Assembly: GCF_014207955.1 (NCBI RefSeq)
Contig: NZ_JACHLK010000017.1
Span: 1-64,000 of the forward strand
DNA: 64,000 nt
Origin: Acidovorax soli
GTDB taxonomy: Bacteria > Pseudomonadota > Gammaproteobacteria > Burkholderiales > Burkholderiaceae_C
Reading direction: 5' to 3'
The notes under the pieces were generated by a model. That model was not told the origin of the DNA and ran no database searches. It was given only the letters and a program-made list of their open reading frames with translations. The position numbers and the translations under genes were made by a program. This document shows, piece by piece, positions 17,846 through 26,353 of this stretch; the stretch's first letter is position 1, and each line of letters begins with the position of its first letter.

Positions 17846-18223
17846 ATGCCGCCGCCCTCTTCCTCTTCTCCCGCCCCGGGCGATCTGGACCGCATGTTCT
17901 TCGCCCTGGCCGACGCGCACCGCCGCGGCATGCTCGAATTGCTGAGCCGCGGCGGGCCGGCCTCGGTGTCGGAACTGGCCGCACCGCTGCAGATCGCCCT
18001 GCCCTCGGCCGTGAAGCACCTGGCCGTGCTGGAACAAGGCGGCTTTGTCGCCTCGCGCAAGGCGGGGCGGGTGCGCACCTTCCAGATCGAGCCCCACGGC
18101 TTCGATGCCATGAACACCTGGCTCGCACAGCACAAGGCCATGCTGCATGCGCAGTTCGACCGGCTGGGCGACTACCTGGCGCAGCAGCAGGCAGAGCCCG
18201 CAAACCAAGGAGACCCGCGATGA
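17846..18223 (+). CDS. ArsR-family winged-helix repressor
   Basis: This 125-residue regulator has a winged-helix domain (DAHRRGMLELL, SVSELAAPLQIALPSAVKHLAVLEQGGFV, residues ~18-70). No Cys cluster for metal sensing is visible. It belongs to the ArsR subgroup commonly paired with SRPBCC/AHSA1 partners. The ATG at 17846 lies one base after the GST stop, and the gene overlaps the next one by four bases. It probably represses its own operon through the dyad at 17105-17128. Confidence 0.88.
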   Translation: MPPPSSSSPAPGDLDRMFFALADAHRRGMLELLSRGGPASVSELAAPLQIALPSAVKHLAVLEQGGFVASRKAGRVRTFQIEPHGFDAMNTWLAQHKAMLHAQFDRLGDYLAQQQAEPANQGDPR

Positions 18224-18696
18224 CCGCCAGCCGCCCGCCCAGCACGCAGACCGATTTCGTGATCGAGCGCCAGTACCCGGCAGCGCCCGATGCGGTGTTT
18301 GCCGCCTGGACCGACCCCGCGGCCAAGCGCCTGTGGTCCGATTGCCACCCCGAGCACACGACCCACTATGCGCTCGACTTTCGGCTGCACGGGCACGAGA
18401 CGCACCGGGTGCGGCATGCCGATGGGCGCCTGCAGGAGATCGAGAAGCTGTTCTTCGACATCGTGCCCGGCCGGCGCATCGTGTTTGCCTACGACATCCG
18501 GCTCGACGGGCGCGCCCTGTCGGTGTCGCTGGCCACCGTGGAGTTCTTCGCGGCCGCCACCGGCACCCGCATGGTCTATACCGAGCAGATCAGCTACCTT
18601 GACGGGCACGAAGACCGCGCGCAGCGGTTGCGGGGCACCGAGGAGGGGCTGGAGCGGCTGGGGCTGTACCTGGCACAGCCTGGCGCTGCCTCGTAG
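18220..18696 (+). CDS. SRPBCC/AHSA1-type lipid-binding fold protein
   Basis: This 158-residue START/AHSA1-like protein has the typical opening (IERQYPAAPDAVFAAWTDP), a central FDIVPGRRIVFAYD strand pair and a C-terminal helix (HEDRAQRLRGTEEGLERLGLYL). It starts in an ATGA overlap with the ArsR stop, with AAGGAGA upstream, so translation is coupled. Such proteins bind hydrophobic ligands. Here it likely works with the GST and repressor in a detoxification response. Confidence 0.85.
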   Translation: MTASRPPSTQTDFVIERQYPAAPDAVFAAWTDPAAKRLWSDCHPEHTTHYALDFRLHGHETHRVRHADGRLQEIEKLFFDIVPGRRIVFAYDIRLDGRALSVSLATVEFFAAATGTRMVYTEQISYLDGHEDRAQRLRGTEEGLERLGLYLAQPGAAS

Positions 18697-18708
18697 GCAA
18701 GGCGGCCG

Positions 18709-19167
18709 CTACCCGCTCACTTCCACGCGCACCACATGACCGCGCTCGATGTAGCAGGTGAAGTGGCGCCGCGCCGTGCCGTCCTGCAGGCATTCGAAGG
18801 ACAGGTCCCAGGGCTTGAGTTCGTCGCCATCGGCCGGGATCGACAAACCCACCCATGCGAACGCGTCCCGCCATTCGGCGGGAAACTGGCGGCGCACCCA
18901 GTCTTCGTACTCGCCGACCAGCAGGTCTTCTCCCTTGTGAAAAGCTGCATCGGGGTAGTGGATGTAGCGCTCGAAAAAAGCCACCTGTGCAGGCACGGGT
19001 TCAGCCCCTCCCGGGGCCTCGATGGCCAGGGTCAGCGGATGGCCCAGAACTTGGGTCTCACCCTCCCAGTACGCCCCATGCTTGGCACGGATGAGCACCA
19101 GATCGCCAAAGACAGGGTGCGCGAGCCTGCGCTCCCCTCCTCCAAACAGGCGTTGCAGAAAGCCCAT
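18709..19167 (-). CDS. Conserved hypothetical protein
   Basis: This 152-residue soluble protein begins MGFLQRLFGGGERR and contains FFERYIHYPDA, WVGLSIP.DGD and PWDLSFECLQDG segments that look conserved, but I cannot name the family with confidence. GGAGGT upstream of the ATG at 19167 fixes the start. It lies 17 bp after the phaR stop on the same strand and may be co-transcribed with it. No membrane segment is seen. Confidence 0.75.
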   Translation of the reverse strand: MGFLQRLFGGGERRLAHPVFGDLVLIRAKHGAYWEGETQVLGHPLTLAIEAPGGAEPVPAQVAFFERYIHYPDAAFHKGEDLLVGEYEDWVRRQFPAEWRDAFAWVGLSIPADGDELKPWDLSFECLQDGTARRHFTCYIERGHVVRVEVSG

Positions 19168-19184
19168 GGCGACCTCCGGTCGGA

Positions 19185-19745
19185 TCAGCGCTTGAGTCCA
19201 AAGGCTCCCAGCATCTGCTCGGTCTGCTTTTGCATCTGCTCCTGCATCTGCGTGAGCATGGACTGCGACTGCTCGACGTAGTTGCCCATCATGCCCTTGA
19301 GCATGGGCGATTGCAGGTTCATGAACTGAGCCCACATCTCGGGCGTCACGCTCTGGCTCTGTTCGGCCAGCTTGGCCTGCACGTCGGTGAAGGCCTGCAC
19401 ATTCTTTTCGAGGTAGGCGCCCATGAAGCCCTGCATGGCATGGCCGTAGAAGCGGATGATGTTGGCCAGCACGGCCTCGGTGAACATGGGCGCGCCACCG
19501 GCCTCTTCTTCCAGGATGATCTGCAGCAGGATGCTGCGGGTGAGGTCTTCGCCCGTCTTGGCATCGCGCACCACCACATTGTGGTGGGCCATCACCAGCT
19601 CGCGCACCTCGGCCAGCGTGATGTAGGTGGAGGTGTCGGTATCGTACAGGCGGCGGTTGGGGTACTTCTTGATCACGCGCTGTGCAGACTTGCCGCCGGC
19701 AGGTGCTGGTGCGGATGCGGCGGGGGCGCTCTTCTTGTCGGACAC
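19185..19745 (-). CDS. phaR: Polyhydroxyalkanoate synthesis repressor PhaR
   Basis: This 186-residue regulator of PHA granule formation represses phasin and related genes until polymer is present. The N-terminal DNA-binding domain is clear (RVIKKYPNRRLYDTDTSTYITL, residues ~23-45, and EDLTRSILLQIILEEE). The granule-associating region follows (FYGHAMQGFMGAYLEKN). The C terminus is Gln/Met-rich and helical. It indicates that the organism makes polyhydroxybutyrate-type storage polymer, although no PHA synthase gene is in the window. Confidence 0.95.
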   Translation of the reverse strand: MSDKKSAPAASAPAPAGGKSAQRVIKKYPNRRLYDTDTSTYITLAEVRELVMAHHNVVVRDAKTGEDLTRSILLQIILEEEAGGAPMFTEAVLANIIRFYGHAMQGFMGAYLEKNVQAFTDVQAKLAEQSQSVTPEMWAQFMNLQSPMLKGMMGNYVEQSQSMLTQMQEQMQKQTEQMLGAFGLKR

Positions 19746-19913
19746 TACGGACTCCTCGGGCGCTCGGGCCCATGTGTGACTGTTCTGTGGCTATTGCAGT
19801 GCAACAGATTCTAGGCAGTGCAGCCCCCCGGTGCGGCAAAGGAATACCCTGATGGGGAGAAGTCGCGCATTTGACAGCAGGGCCCGGTGCGCAGCGGCGC
19901 CCAACGCCTCCCC

Positions 19914-19945
19914 CAAAAGAAAAGGGCGGCACCATGTGCCGCCCC
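19914..19945 (-). terminator. Rho-independent terminator
   Basis: On the minus strand GGGCGGCAC, a 3-base loop and GTGCCGCCC (19924-19944) form a perfect 9-bp stem followed by TTTTCTTTT (19915-19923). It lies 28 bp after the stop of the exported-protein gene at 19973, whose transcript it should end. Confidence 0.9.
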
Positions 19946-19972
19946 CCGGGATTGCGCGCTGTCGGGCGCGTG

Positions 19973-20620
19973 TCAGTGGTAGACGTAAGTGGCGCTGTAG
20001 GGCAAGGCCAGGCCCGAGACGCTCAGCGTCATGGCGATGGAACCCGTGCCTTCGATGACATTGAAGGTGCAGGCCTTGATCGTCCAATTGCCGGCCAGCG
20101 CGCTTTGCTGCTGGCTCTGGGTGATGGGCAGGCGCAGCGACGCGTCGCTGCAGAACTCCTGCTGGCTCATGGGGCGCGTGACGTTGACCAGGGTGATGGG
20201 GTTCTGCGCCGTGGCCACCGCGGTAACGCGCACGTCCAGCAGGTGGCCGGTGCCTCCGGTGCCGGTGAACGGGGGCGTCGTCACCACGCCGCCATAGCTC
20301 ACCAGCGCAAACGAAGGGTTGCCCAGGCTGACCTGGGTGAAGATGTCCTTGCCCAGGGCCAGCCGGGGCAGGTACAGCAGCTTGCCATTGCTGATGAACT
20401 GGCTGTCCTCACCCACCACGGCGGGGTCGCCAGCCTTGAGCTCGCCCACGTCGAGCAGCTTGATCACCACATTGAAGTACTTGGCGTTGTCGATCTGCAG
20501 CACGGGCATGCTCAGCGTGCCGGCTGTGCCATCGAACACCGCCGGATCCGCTGCCTGGGCCCCTGCCATGGCGCTCACGAGAAACGCCGCAACCGCGAGG
20601 TTTTTGGGGTTCGGTTTCAC
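19973..20620 (-). CDS. Hypothetical exported protein (GTG start)
   Basis: This 215-residue protein is probably periplasmic or secreted. I chose the GTG at 20620, although the frame is open to 20881, because AGGAG stands about nine bases upstream and the product then begins with a perfect signal peptide (KPNPKNLAVAAFLVSAMAGAQA). The mature part is rich in beta-strand-forming residues, has two Cys and no recognised domain. It stands alone, with its own terminator. Function is unknown. Confidence 0.75.
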   Translation of the reverse strand: MKPNPKNLAVAAFLVSAMAGAQAADPAVFDGTAGTLSMPVLQIDNAKYFNVVIKLLDVGELKAGDPAVVGEDSQFISNGKLLYLPRLALGKDIFTQVSLGNPSFALVSYGGVVTTPPFTGTGGTGHLLDVRVTAVATAQNPITLVNVTRPMSQQEFCSDASLRLPITQSQQQSALAGNWTIKACTFNVIEGTGSIAMTLSVSGLALPYSATYVYH

Positions 20621-21056
20621 GTCTGATCTCTCCTGGAGGGCCTTGCGGGCCCTGTAACCGTTAACGTACATCGTAACCAACTGAGTCGGGCAACAATCTG
20701 CACCGCCCGACCTGGGTGCGTCGCGCATGCGCCACACCTTAATGGGTGTATTGTCCGCCACCCTGTCCCGACTTGCTGGTGATCGGGGGCACAAGCTCGT
20801 GCAGAAAAACGCCTCATTTTTCAGCAGGCCCAGGCGATATTCGCCACGCCAAAGATAACAACAACAATGAAATTGATACATAAATCACATCTTTGGCGCC
20901 AATTGGGCGCTCGGCAGGGTGCGCGGCGCGTGCCTGTGCCAGAGCCTGCGCTCACCGGCTCCGGGTCGGGGCATTGGCTGGCATACACGGCATGGATGGG
21001 GCGGTACCGTGGGCTTGTCGGGGCACGCCGCCCCATTCCTTCAACAGGAGTTCACC
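20621..21056. promoter_or_regulatory. Intergenic region with nested palindromes
   Basis: No gene is seen in this 436-bp divergent gap. Three dyads cluster in it. GGCGA/TCGCC is at 20833-20845. CGCCAAAGAT (20847-20856) and ATCTTTGGCG (20889-20898) flank a 32-base AT-rich spacer. TTGGCGCCAA is at 20893-20902. It probably holds divergent promoters for the genes at 20620 and 21057 and one or more regulator sites. Confidence 0.5.
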
Positions 21057-21209
21057 ATGCCCGCACCCGCACCCCAGCCCCTGCCGCCCATGGACATCCC
21101 ACCGCTCGAGCAGCCGCCCCGGCCGGCCTGGGCCCCCGAGCCGCCCCAGGGCGACCCGCCGCCCGGCCCGGCAGAGTCACCGGTGCAAGACCCACCTCCG
21201 CACTTCTGA
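21057..21209 (+). CDS. Small proline-rich protein
   Basis: This 50-residue product is about one-third proline with many Gln, Glu and Ala, and has no hydrophobic segment. AGGAG six bases before the ATG at 21057 supports translation. No domain is recognised. A similar small Pro-rich gene occurs at 27284. The role is unknown, and the protein is probably disordered. Confidence 0.6.
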   Translation: MPAPAPQPLPPMDIPPLEQPPRPAWAPEPPQGDPPPGPAESPVQDPPPHF

Positions 21210-21597
21210 CGAAAGGCCCCATGTCCCACGGCAAGGGGCGGCTGCACGCCCTTGCGGCCGGTGGCGCCCCTCGATCACACCATCCCTAGCACTAGCACGG
21301 GAGGGCCTGTGGCCACACCCCCCGCATGGGGGAGTGCTTCGGTCTTGACAATCGGCACCACACCAAGGCCGCCACACACCAGGGACGGGGCGGCGGCAGG
21401 CCCCATGGGTCGCAGTTTCACCCCCACGGGTGATGACTTCGGGCCGGCATTTGCAGACAATGCTGACCAGCCCCAGGGGCCGGCCCGCCCAAGCTGCCAG
21501 GCGCCAGTGCACCGCCTGGCAGCCGCCACGGCGGCAGCGTCCCGCCCCATGAACCCGCGCCAGCGGTGCTGCCCAGACAGCCGGTGCGCGGGCCCGT
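21210..21597. other. Intergenic region, no gene seen
   Basis: Several overlapping open frames exist on both strands but none has a ribosome binding site together with protein-like composition. I see no defined element until the large hairpin that begins at 21598. Confidence 0.35.
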
Positions 21598-21650
21598 GGT
21601 CCACTGGAAGCGAGAAATCGACTGTGCCGATTTCTCGCTTCCAGTGGACC
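21598..21650. promoter_or_regulatory. Perfect 23-bp inverted repeat abutting a start codon
   Basis: The arms 21598-21620 and 21628-21650 are exact reverse complements, with a 7-base loop. The right arm ends one base before the ATG at 21652. Transcribed, it would form a very stable hairpin over the translation start of the diguanylate cyclase. There is no T-run. It may be an RNA control element, a terminator or attenuator, or a regulator dyad. Confidence 0.75.
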
Positions 21651-21651
21651 C

Positions 21652-24036
21652 ATGCTACAGGGATGGATGAAAGGCAAGGCCCGGCAGGTGTTTTCTTCGC
21701 GAACCGACTCTCCCCCAGGGTCTGCCAAGGACCGCACTTCGCCACGGCTCGAACCGTGGCGGGTGTTCCTTTTTGTGTTCGCCCTGGCCGGGGTGGCACT
21801 GGCCCTTCAGCTGCTCACCGCACGCCATGCCATCCGCGAAGTCGAGGTTGCGCGACTGCAGGATGTGAGCCGCTATGTCTCGGAAAACCTCACACGCCAG
21901 CTCAAGGGCTTGAACGAAGCGCTCACGCGCATCAGCCGCGACTACCGCGCCTCGGCGCTCGCGGCGTCGAGCAGCGACTCCTCGCGCCAGCTGCACCTGC
22001 TCACCGACGTGATCCAGGCGGTGCGCGGGCTGGCGGTGTACGACGCCAACGGCACCGCCGTGGCCTCCGACCGGGCCATCGACGTGGGCCGCGACTTCTT
22101 TGCCAAGGAGTTCTTTCGCACCGTGCGCGGCCGGCCCGACCCGCATGTGCTCTACCTCTCACGCCCCTCGGCCTCGGACGACGAGGGCGTGGCACTGCAC
22201 CTGTCGCGCGCCGTGTTCGACGCGGCCGGCCAATTCACCGGCGTGGTCACCGCCACGCTGGACGACGAGTTCTTTGCCTTCACCCTGCGCGCAGCCCTGT
22301 TTGCATCGGACATGCGGGCCACCATGGCGCATGCCGATGGCGAGGTCTTCGTGACCGTGCCCAGCATGGGCTCCGAGCGCATGGCCAACCTCTCGCGGCC
22401 GGGCTCCGCATTCGAGGCCCATGTCCAGAGCAAGCGGCAGAACACGGTGTACGAAGGGCTGGTACCGGCCACCGGGCGCGAGCGCCTGGTGGTGCTGGCC
22501 AGCGTCAAGCCGCAGGGCCTGGGGCTGGACAACACCGTGGTGCTGGCGGTGAGCCGCGAGCGCTCGGAGGTCTATGCGCCCTGGTATGCGCAGGTGCGCC
22601 TGTACACCACGCTGTACGCCACCGTGCTGGTGCTGGCCACGGGCCTGCGCTTGTTCGAACGCCGGCGCCTGCGCCGGCTGCTCGCGCAGGAGGAGGCCTC
22701 GCAGGCCGCGCTGCAGCTCACGGCGGCCCGCCTGGAGCGCGCACTCGACGGCGCGCAGCTGGGCCTGTGGGAGCTGCAGGTGGACACGCGCCAACTGCGC
22801 ATCGATGCCCGGGGCGCGCGCATGCTGGGCTATGGCAATGCCGAGGTGGTGCGCTCGGTCGAGGAATGGACGGCCACCCTGCACCCGGCCGACCGGGCCG
22901 GCAACACCGCGGCCTTCGCCAGCCACCTGCGCGGTGCCAGCCCGGCCTACGAAAACGAGTTCCGCGTGGGCGTGGGCGATGGCGGGCAGTTCGTGTGGCT
23001 GTTCAGCCGCGGCAAGGTGACCGAGCGCGCCGAGGGCGGCGCGCCCCTGCGCATGATCGGCACCTTCATGGACATCACCGAACGCAAGGCCAACGAGGCA
23101 GCGCTGGCCGATGCCGTGCTGCTGCAGAAGAAGTCCGGCGAGATCGCCCGGGTCGGCGGCTGGACGCGCGACCTCGCCACCGGCGAGTCGCAGTGGACCG
23201 ACGAGGTCTACCGCATCCACGACCTCGAACCCGGCAGCGCGCCCGACCTGCCGCGCACGCTCGACTACTACACCCCGGCCTCGCGGCCCCTGATCGACGC
23301 CGCCGTGCAGCGGTGCATACAGGACGGCACGCCCTGGGACCTGGAGCTGCAGATCGTCTCCGCCAAGGGGCGGCTGCTGTGGGTGCGCACGCAGGGCGAG
23401 GCCATCCGGCGCGATGGCACCATCGTGCGGCTGGCAGGGGCCTTCCAGGACATCACGGCGCGCAAGCAGGCCGCGCTGGAGCTGGAGCGGCTCAACGCCA
23501 CGCTGTCCGAGCTGTCCTACCAGGACGCACTCACCGGCCTGGGCAACCGCCGCCTGTTCGACGACACGCTACAGGCCGAGTGGGCGCGCAATGCGCGCCA
23601 GGGCTCGGCGCTGTCGCTGCTGATGGTGGACGTGGACTACTTCAAGCGCTTCAACGACCTGCACGGCCACCAGGCGGGCGACGAATGCCTCAAGCGCGTG
23701 GCCCACGTGCTGCGCGATGCGCTGTGGCGCTCGCACGAACGCGCCATGCGCTACGGCGGCGAGGAGTTCGCCATCCTGCTGCCCGAAACCACGCTGGAGG
23801 GCGCGCGCCAGGTGGCGCAGCGGCTGCTGGACGCCATCGCGACCGCCCGCATCGCGCACGGCGCCTCGGTGCTGGGGCCCTGGGTCACGCTGAGCATCGG
23901 CGTGGCCTGCGTCACGCCGGCGGCAGACGGCCGGCCCACCCACCTCACCCGGCGCGCGGACATGGCGCTCTACCAGGCCAAGTCGCAGGGCCGCGCCTGC
24001 TTTGTCGCCGACGAAACACCCGCCAGTGTGCTTTGA
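21652..24036 (+). CDS. Membrane diguanylate cyclase (dCache-PAS-PAS-GGDEF)
   Basis: This 794-residue c-di-GMP synthase has a membrane segment near 38-57, a periplasmic double-Cache-type sensor (~60-305), a second membrane segment (~315-330), two PAS domains (~355-470 and ~490-610, each ending in a FxDITxRK PAC-like motif) and a GGDEF domain. The active site is GGEEF at ~702-706, an accepted active variant. The expected inhibitory RxxD five residues upstream reads RSHE, so product inhibition may be weak. Its stop abuts the stop of the convergent kinase gene. The ATG at 21652 is the first in frame; Met6 at 21667 is an alternative. A perfect 23-bp inverted repeat ends one base before the start. 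Confidence 0.92.
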   Translation: MLQGWMKGKARQVFSSRTDSPPGSAKDRTSPRLEPWRVFLFVFALAGVALALQLLTARHAIREVEVARLQDVSRYVSENLTRQLKGLNEALTRISRDYRASALAASSSDSSRQLHLLTDVIQAVRGLAVYDANGTAVASDRAIDVGRDFFAKEFFRTVRGRPDPHVLYLSRPSASDDEGVALHLSRAVFDAAGQFTGVVTATLDDEFFAFTLRAALFASDMRATMAHADGEVFVTVPSMGSERMANLSRPGSAFEAHVQSKRQNTVYEGLVPATGRERLVVLASVKPQGLGLDNTVVLAVSRERSEVYAPWYAQVRLYTTLYATVLVLATGLRLFERRRLRRLLAQEEASQAALQLTAARLERALDGAQLGLWELQVDTRQLRIDARGARMLGYGNAEVVRSVEEWTATLHPADRAGNTAAFASHLRGASPAYENEFRVGVGDGGQFVWLFSRGKVTERAEGGAPLRMIGTFMDITERKANEAALADAVLLQKKSGEIARVGGWTRDLATGESQWTDEVYRIHDLEPGSAPDLPRTLDYYTPASRPLIDAAVQRCIQDGTPWDLELQIVSAKGRLLWVRTQGEAIRRDGTIVRLAGAFQDITARKQAALELERLNATLSELSYQDALTGLGNRRLFDDTLQAEWARNARQGSALSLLMVDVDYFKRFNDLHGHQAGDECLKRVAHVLRDALWRSHERAMRYGGEEFAILLPETTLEGARQVAQRLLDAIATARIAHGASVLGPWVTLSIGVACVTPAADGRPTHLTRRADMALYQAKSQGRACFVADETPASVL

Positions 24037-26229
24037 CTACCGGCCGACGCTGCCGTCGAGCAGCGCGCGCACGCGGCGCGCCATGTCATCCACCTCGAAG
24101 GGTTTGGTGAGGATCTCCATGCCGGGCGAGGCGAAGGGCTGCGAGGCCGAGACCTTCTCGGCATAGCCCGTCATGAACAGAATCTTCATGTCCGGCCGCT
24201 CGGCGCTGGCGGCCTCGGCCACCTGGCGGCCGTTGAGCCCCGGCAGGCCGACATCGGTGATGAGCAGGTCGATGCGCCGCTCGCGCACGCGCAGCTGGTC
24301 CAGCCCCGACAGGCCGTCGTGCGCCTCCAGCACCTCATAGCCCAGGTCGCGCAACACTTCGGCCACCATCTCGCGCACCAGCGCCTCGTCCTCCACCACC
24401 AGGATCACCTCGCCCCGGGTCGCTGCCGCCGTGGCGGCGGGCGTGGGCAGCGCGTGCGCCGGGCTGTCTTCGGCGTTGAAACGGGCCGGCAGGTACATGC
24501 GCACCGTGGTGCCCTGGCCGTACTCACTGAAGATGCGCGCATGGCCCTCGGACTGGCGCGTGAAGCCGTAGATCATCGACAGCCCCAGGCCCGAGCCCTC
24601 GCCCACCGCCTTGGTGGTGAAGAAGGGCTCGAAGGCATGGGCCAGGGTTTCGGCCGTCATGCCCGTGCCCGTGTCGCTCACGCTGATGCAGATGTAAGAG
24701 CCGGGCTGCACGCCGTGCAGGGCGGCGGCATAGGCCGCATCGAGCTCGGCGTTGTGGGTCGCGATGGTCAGCCGGCCACCGCCCGGCATGGCATCGCGCG
24801 CATTGATGGCCAGGTTGAGGATGGCGCTCTCGAGCTGGTTCTCGTCGCACAGCGTGGTCCACAGCTCGGGCGCGAGCTGCAGTGCCAGCTCGACCTTCTC
24901 GCCGATGGTCTGGCGCAGCAGGTCCTGCATGGACAGCACCAGCGGATTGGCGCGCACGGCCTTGGGGCTGAGCGGCTGGCGCCGCGAAAAGGCCAGCAGC
25001 CGGTGCGTGAGCCCGGCCGCGCGCGAGGTGGAGGCCAGGGCCCGCGTGACATAGGTGTCCAGGTCGGCCGCGGCGCCCTGCGCAATGCGCTTGCGCAGCA
25101 GCTGCAGGTTGCCCATGATGCCCTGCAGCAGGTTGTTGAAGTCGTGCGCAATGCCGCCCGTGAGCTGGCCCACGGCCTCCATCTTCTGCGCCTGGCGCAA
25201 TGCCTCCTCGTGCTGGCGCAGCTGGGCGGTGCGCTCGGCCACCTGCGACTCGAGGGTGGCATTGAGCGTCTGCAGCGCGGTCTCGGCCTTGCGGCGCTCT
25301 TCGATCTCGCGCTGCGCGGCCTCGAACAGGCGCGCGTTGTCGATGGCAATGGCCGCCTCGGCCGCGAGCAGCGCCACCGAGCGCTCGGAGCGCTCGGTGA
25401 ACACCCCCGCCTGCGAGTGGCCAAAGAACAGCCCGCCGATCACCTCGCTGGCGCGGTTGACCACCGGCACCGCCAGGTAGCTGGTCACGGCCAGGTGGCC
25501 CTGGGGCATGCCATGGTAGGGCGCACTCAGGCCGTAGCGCGGGTCGCGCCGGATATCGTCCGAGCGCACGATGCCCTCGCCCGCGAAGGTGGGGCCGAAC
25601 ACCGCCGTGTTGCGCGGCATGGGAAAGTGCTCGAACGCCGCGCGCGGCGCGCCCGACAGGGTGTACAGGGTGTAGCTCTCGCCCGCCTCGTTCACCCGGT
25701 TGTAGAAGAAGGCACCGAACTGCGCGCCCGTGACCTCCACGCCGGCATCGGTCACCGCCTGGACCACCTTGGCCAGGTCGTTCTCGCGCGCCAGCGTGGC
25801 GCCAGCGCGGTTGAGCACCTCCAGCGTGCGCTTTTCCTCGCGCAGTGCGTCTTCGGACACCTTCCACTGCGTGCGGTCGCGCAGCACCTTCACGAAGGCC
25901 ACGGGCGCGGCGGCCGGGTCGGTCACGGGCGTGAGCTCGCCCACCGCCCAGAAGCGCGAGCCATCGGCGCGCATGCGCCAGCCCTCGTGGCCGCCACGGC
26001 CCTTGGCCAGTGCGTCGGCCATCTCCTCGGTCACGCGCGCCTGGGGGTTGGTCTCTTCGGGGAAGATGCGCAGCAGGGTCTGGCCACGCATCTGCTCCTC
26101 GGTCCAGCCCAGCAGGCGCACGGCACCGGGGTTCCAGCTGAGCACGGTGCCGGCGCTGTCCAGCGCGATGATGGCCGTGTCGGTGGCGCTGTTGATGACG
26201 GTGGATAACGCGGCTGCGCTCAGTTGCAT
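24037..26229 (-). CDS. Hybrid sensor histidine kinase (PAS-GAF-HisKA-HATPase-REC)
   Basis: This 730-residue protein has a PAS domain (~10-120), a GAF domain (~150-310), a short coiled coil, a phosphoacceptor His362 in GGIAHDFNNLL, an ATPase domain with GSGLGLSM, and a C-terminal receiver with Asp659 (LLITDVGLPG). No membrane segment is seen, so it senses a cytoplasmic signal. The HDFNN box marks the family of hybrid kinases that often phosphorylate single receivers. The upstream gene on the same strand encodes such a receiver. I chose the ATG at 26229, where the PAS homology begins; 26310 is an in-frame alternative. Neither has a good ribosome binding site. Confidence 0.9.
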   Translation of the reverse strand: MQLSAAALSTVINSATDTAIIALDSAGTVLSWNPGAVRLLGWTEEQMRGQTLLRIFPEETNPQARVTEEMADALAKGRGGHEGWRMRADGSRFWAVGELTPVTDPAAAPVAFVKVLRDRTQWKVSEDALREEKRTLEVLNRAGATLARENDLAKVVQAVTDAGVEVTGAQFGAFFYNRVNEAGESYTLYTLSGAPRAAFEHFPMPRNTAVFGPTFAGEGIVRSDDIRRDPRYGLSAPYHGMPQGHLAVTSYLAVPVVNRASEVIGGLFFGHSQAGVFTERSERSVALLAAEAAIAIDNARLFEAAQREIEERRKAETALQTLNATLESQVAERTAQLRQHEEALRQAQKMEAVGQLTGGIAHDFNNLLQGIMGNLQLLRKRIAQGAAADLDTYVTRALASTSRAAGLTHRLLAFSRRQPLSPKAVRANPLVLSMQDLLRQTIGEKVELALQLAPELWTTLCDENQLESAILNLAINARDAMPGGGRLTIATHNAELDAAYAAALHGVQPGSYICISVSDTGTGMTAETLAHAFEPFFTTKAVGEGSGLGLSMIYGFTRQSEGHARIFSEYGQGTTVRMYLPARFNAEDSPAHALPTPAATAAATRGEVILVVEDEALVREMVAEVLRDLGYEVLEAHDGLSGLDQLRVRERRIDLLITDVGLPGLNGRQVAEAASAERPDMKILFMTGYAEKVSASQPFASPGMEILTKPFEVDDMARRVRALLDGSVGR

Positions 26230-26353
26230 GGGCTGTGTCTCGTTGAACACGTTCGTCGGGGCCGAGGGCTCCCTGCTCGGGAAAGGCCCACTGTAACGTT
26301 TCCAACCCATTTGAACCACCGGGTGTTCATGGGGTGGGCAGGTCCTCCGGCCT

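Noticed and set aside
21275..21799. 174-residue minus-strand frame in the gap before the diguanylate cyclase
   Set aside because: It spans the perfect 23-bp inverted repeat, has no ribosome binding site and shows no protein-like domain.
24319..26208. 629-residue plus-strand frame opposite the hybrid kinase
   Set aside because: Arg/Gly/His-rich shadow frame; the minus strand encodes complete PAS, GAF, kinase and receiver domains.
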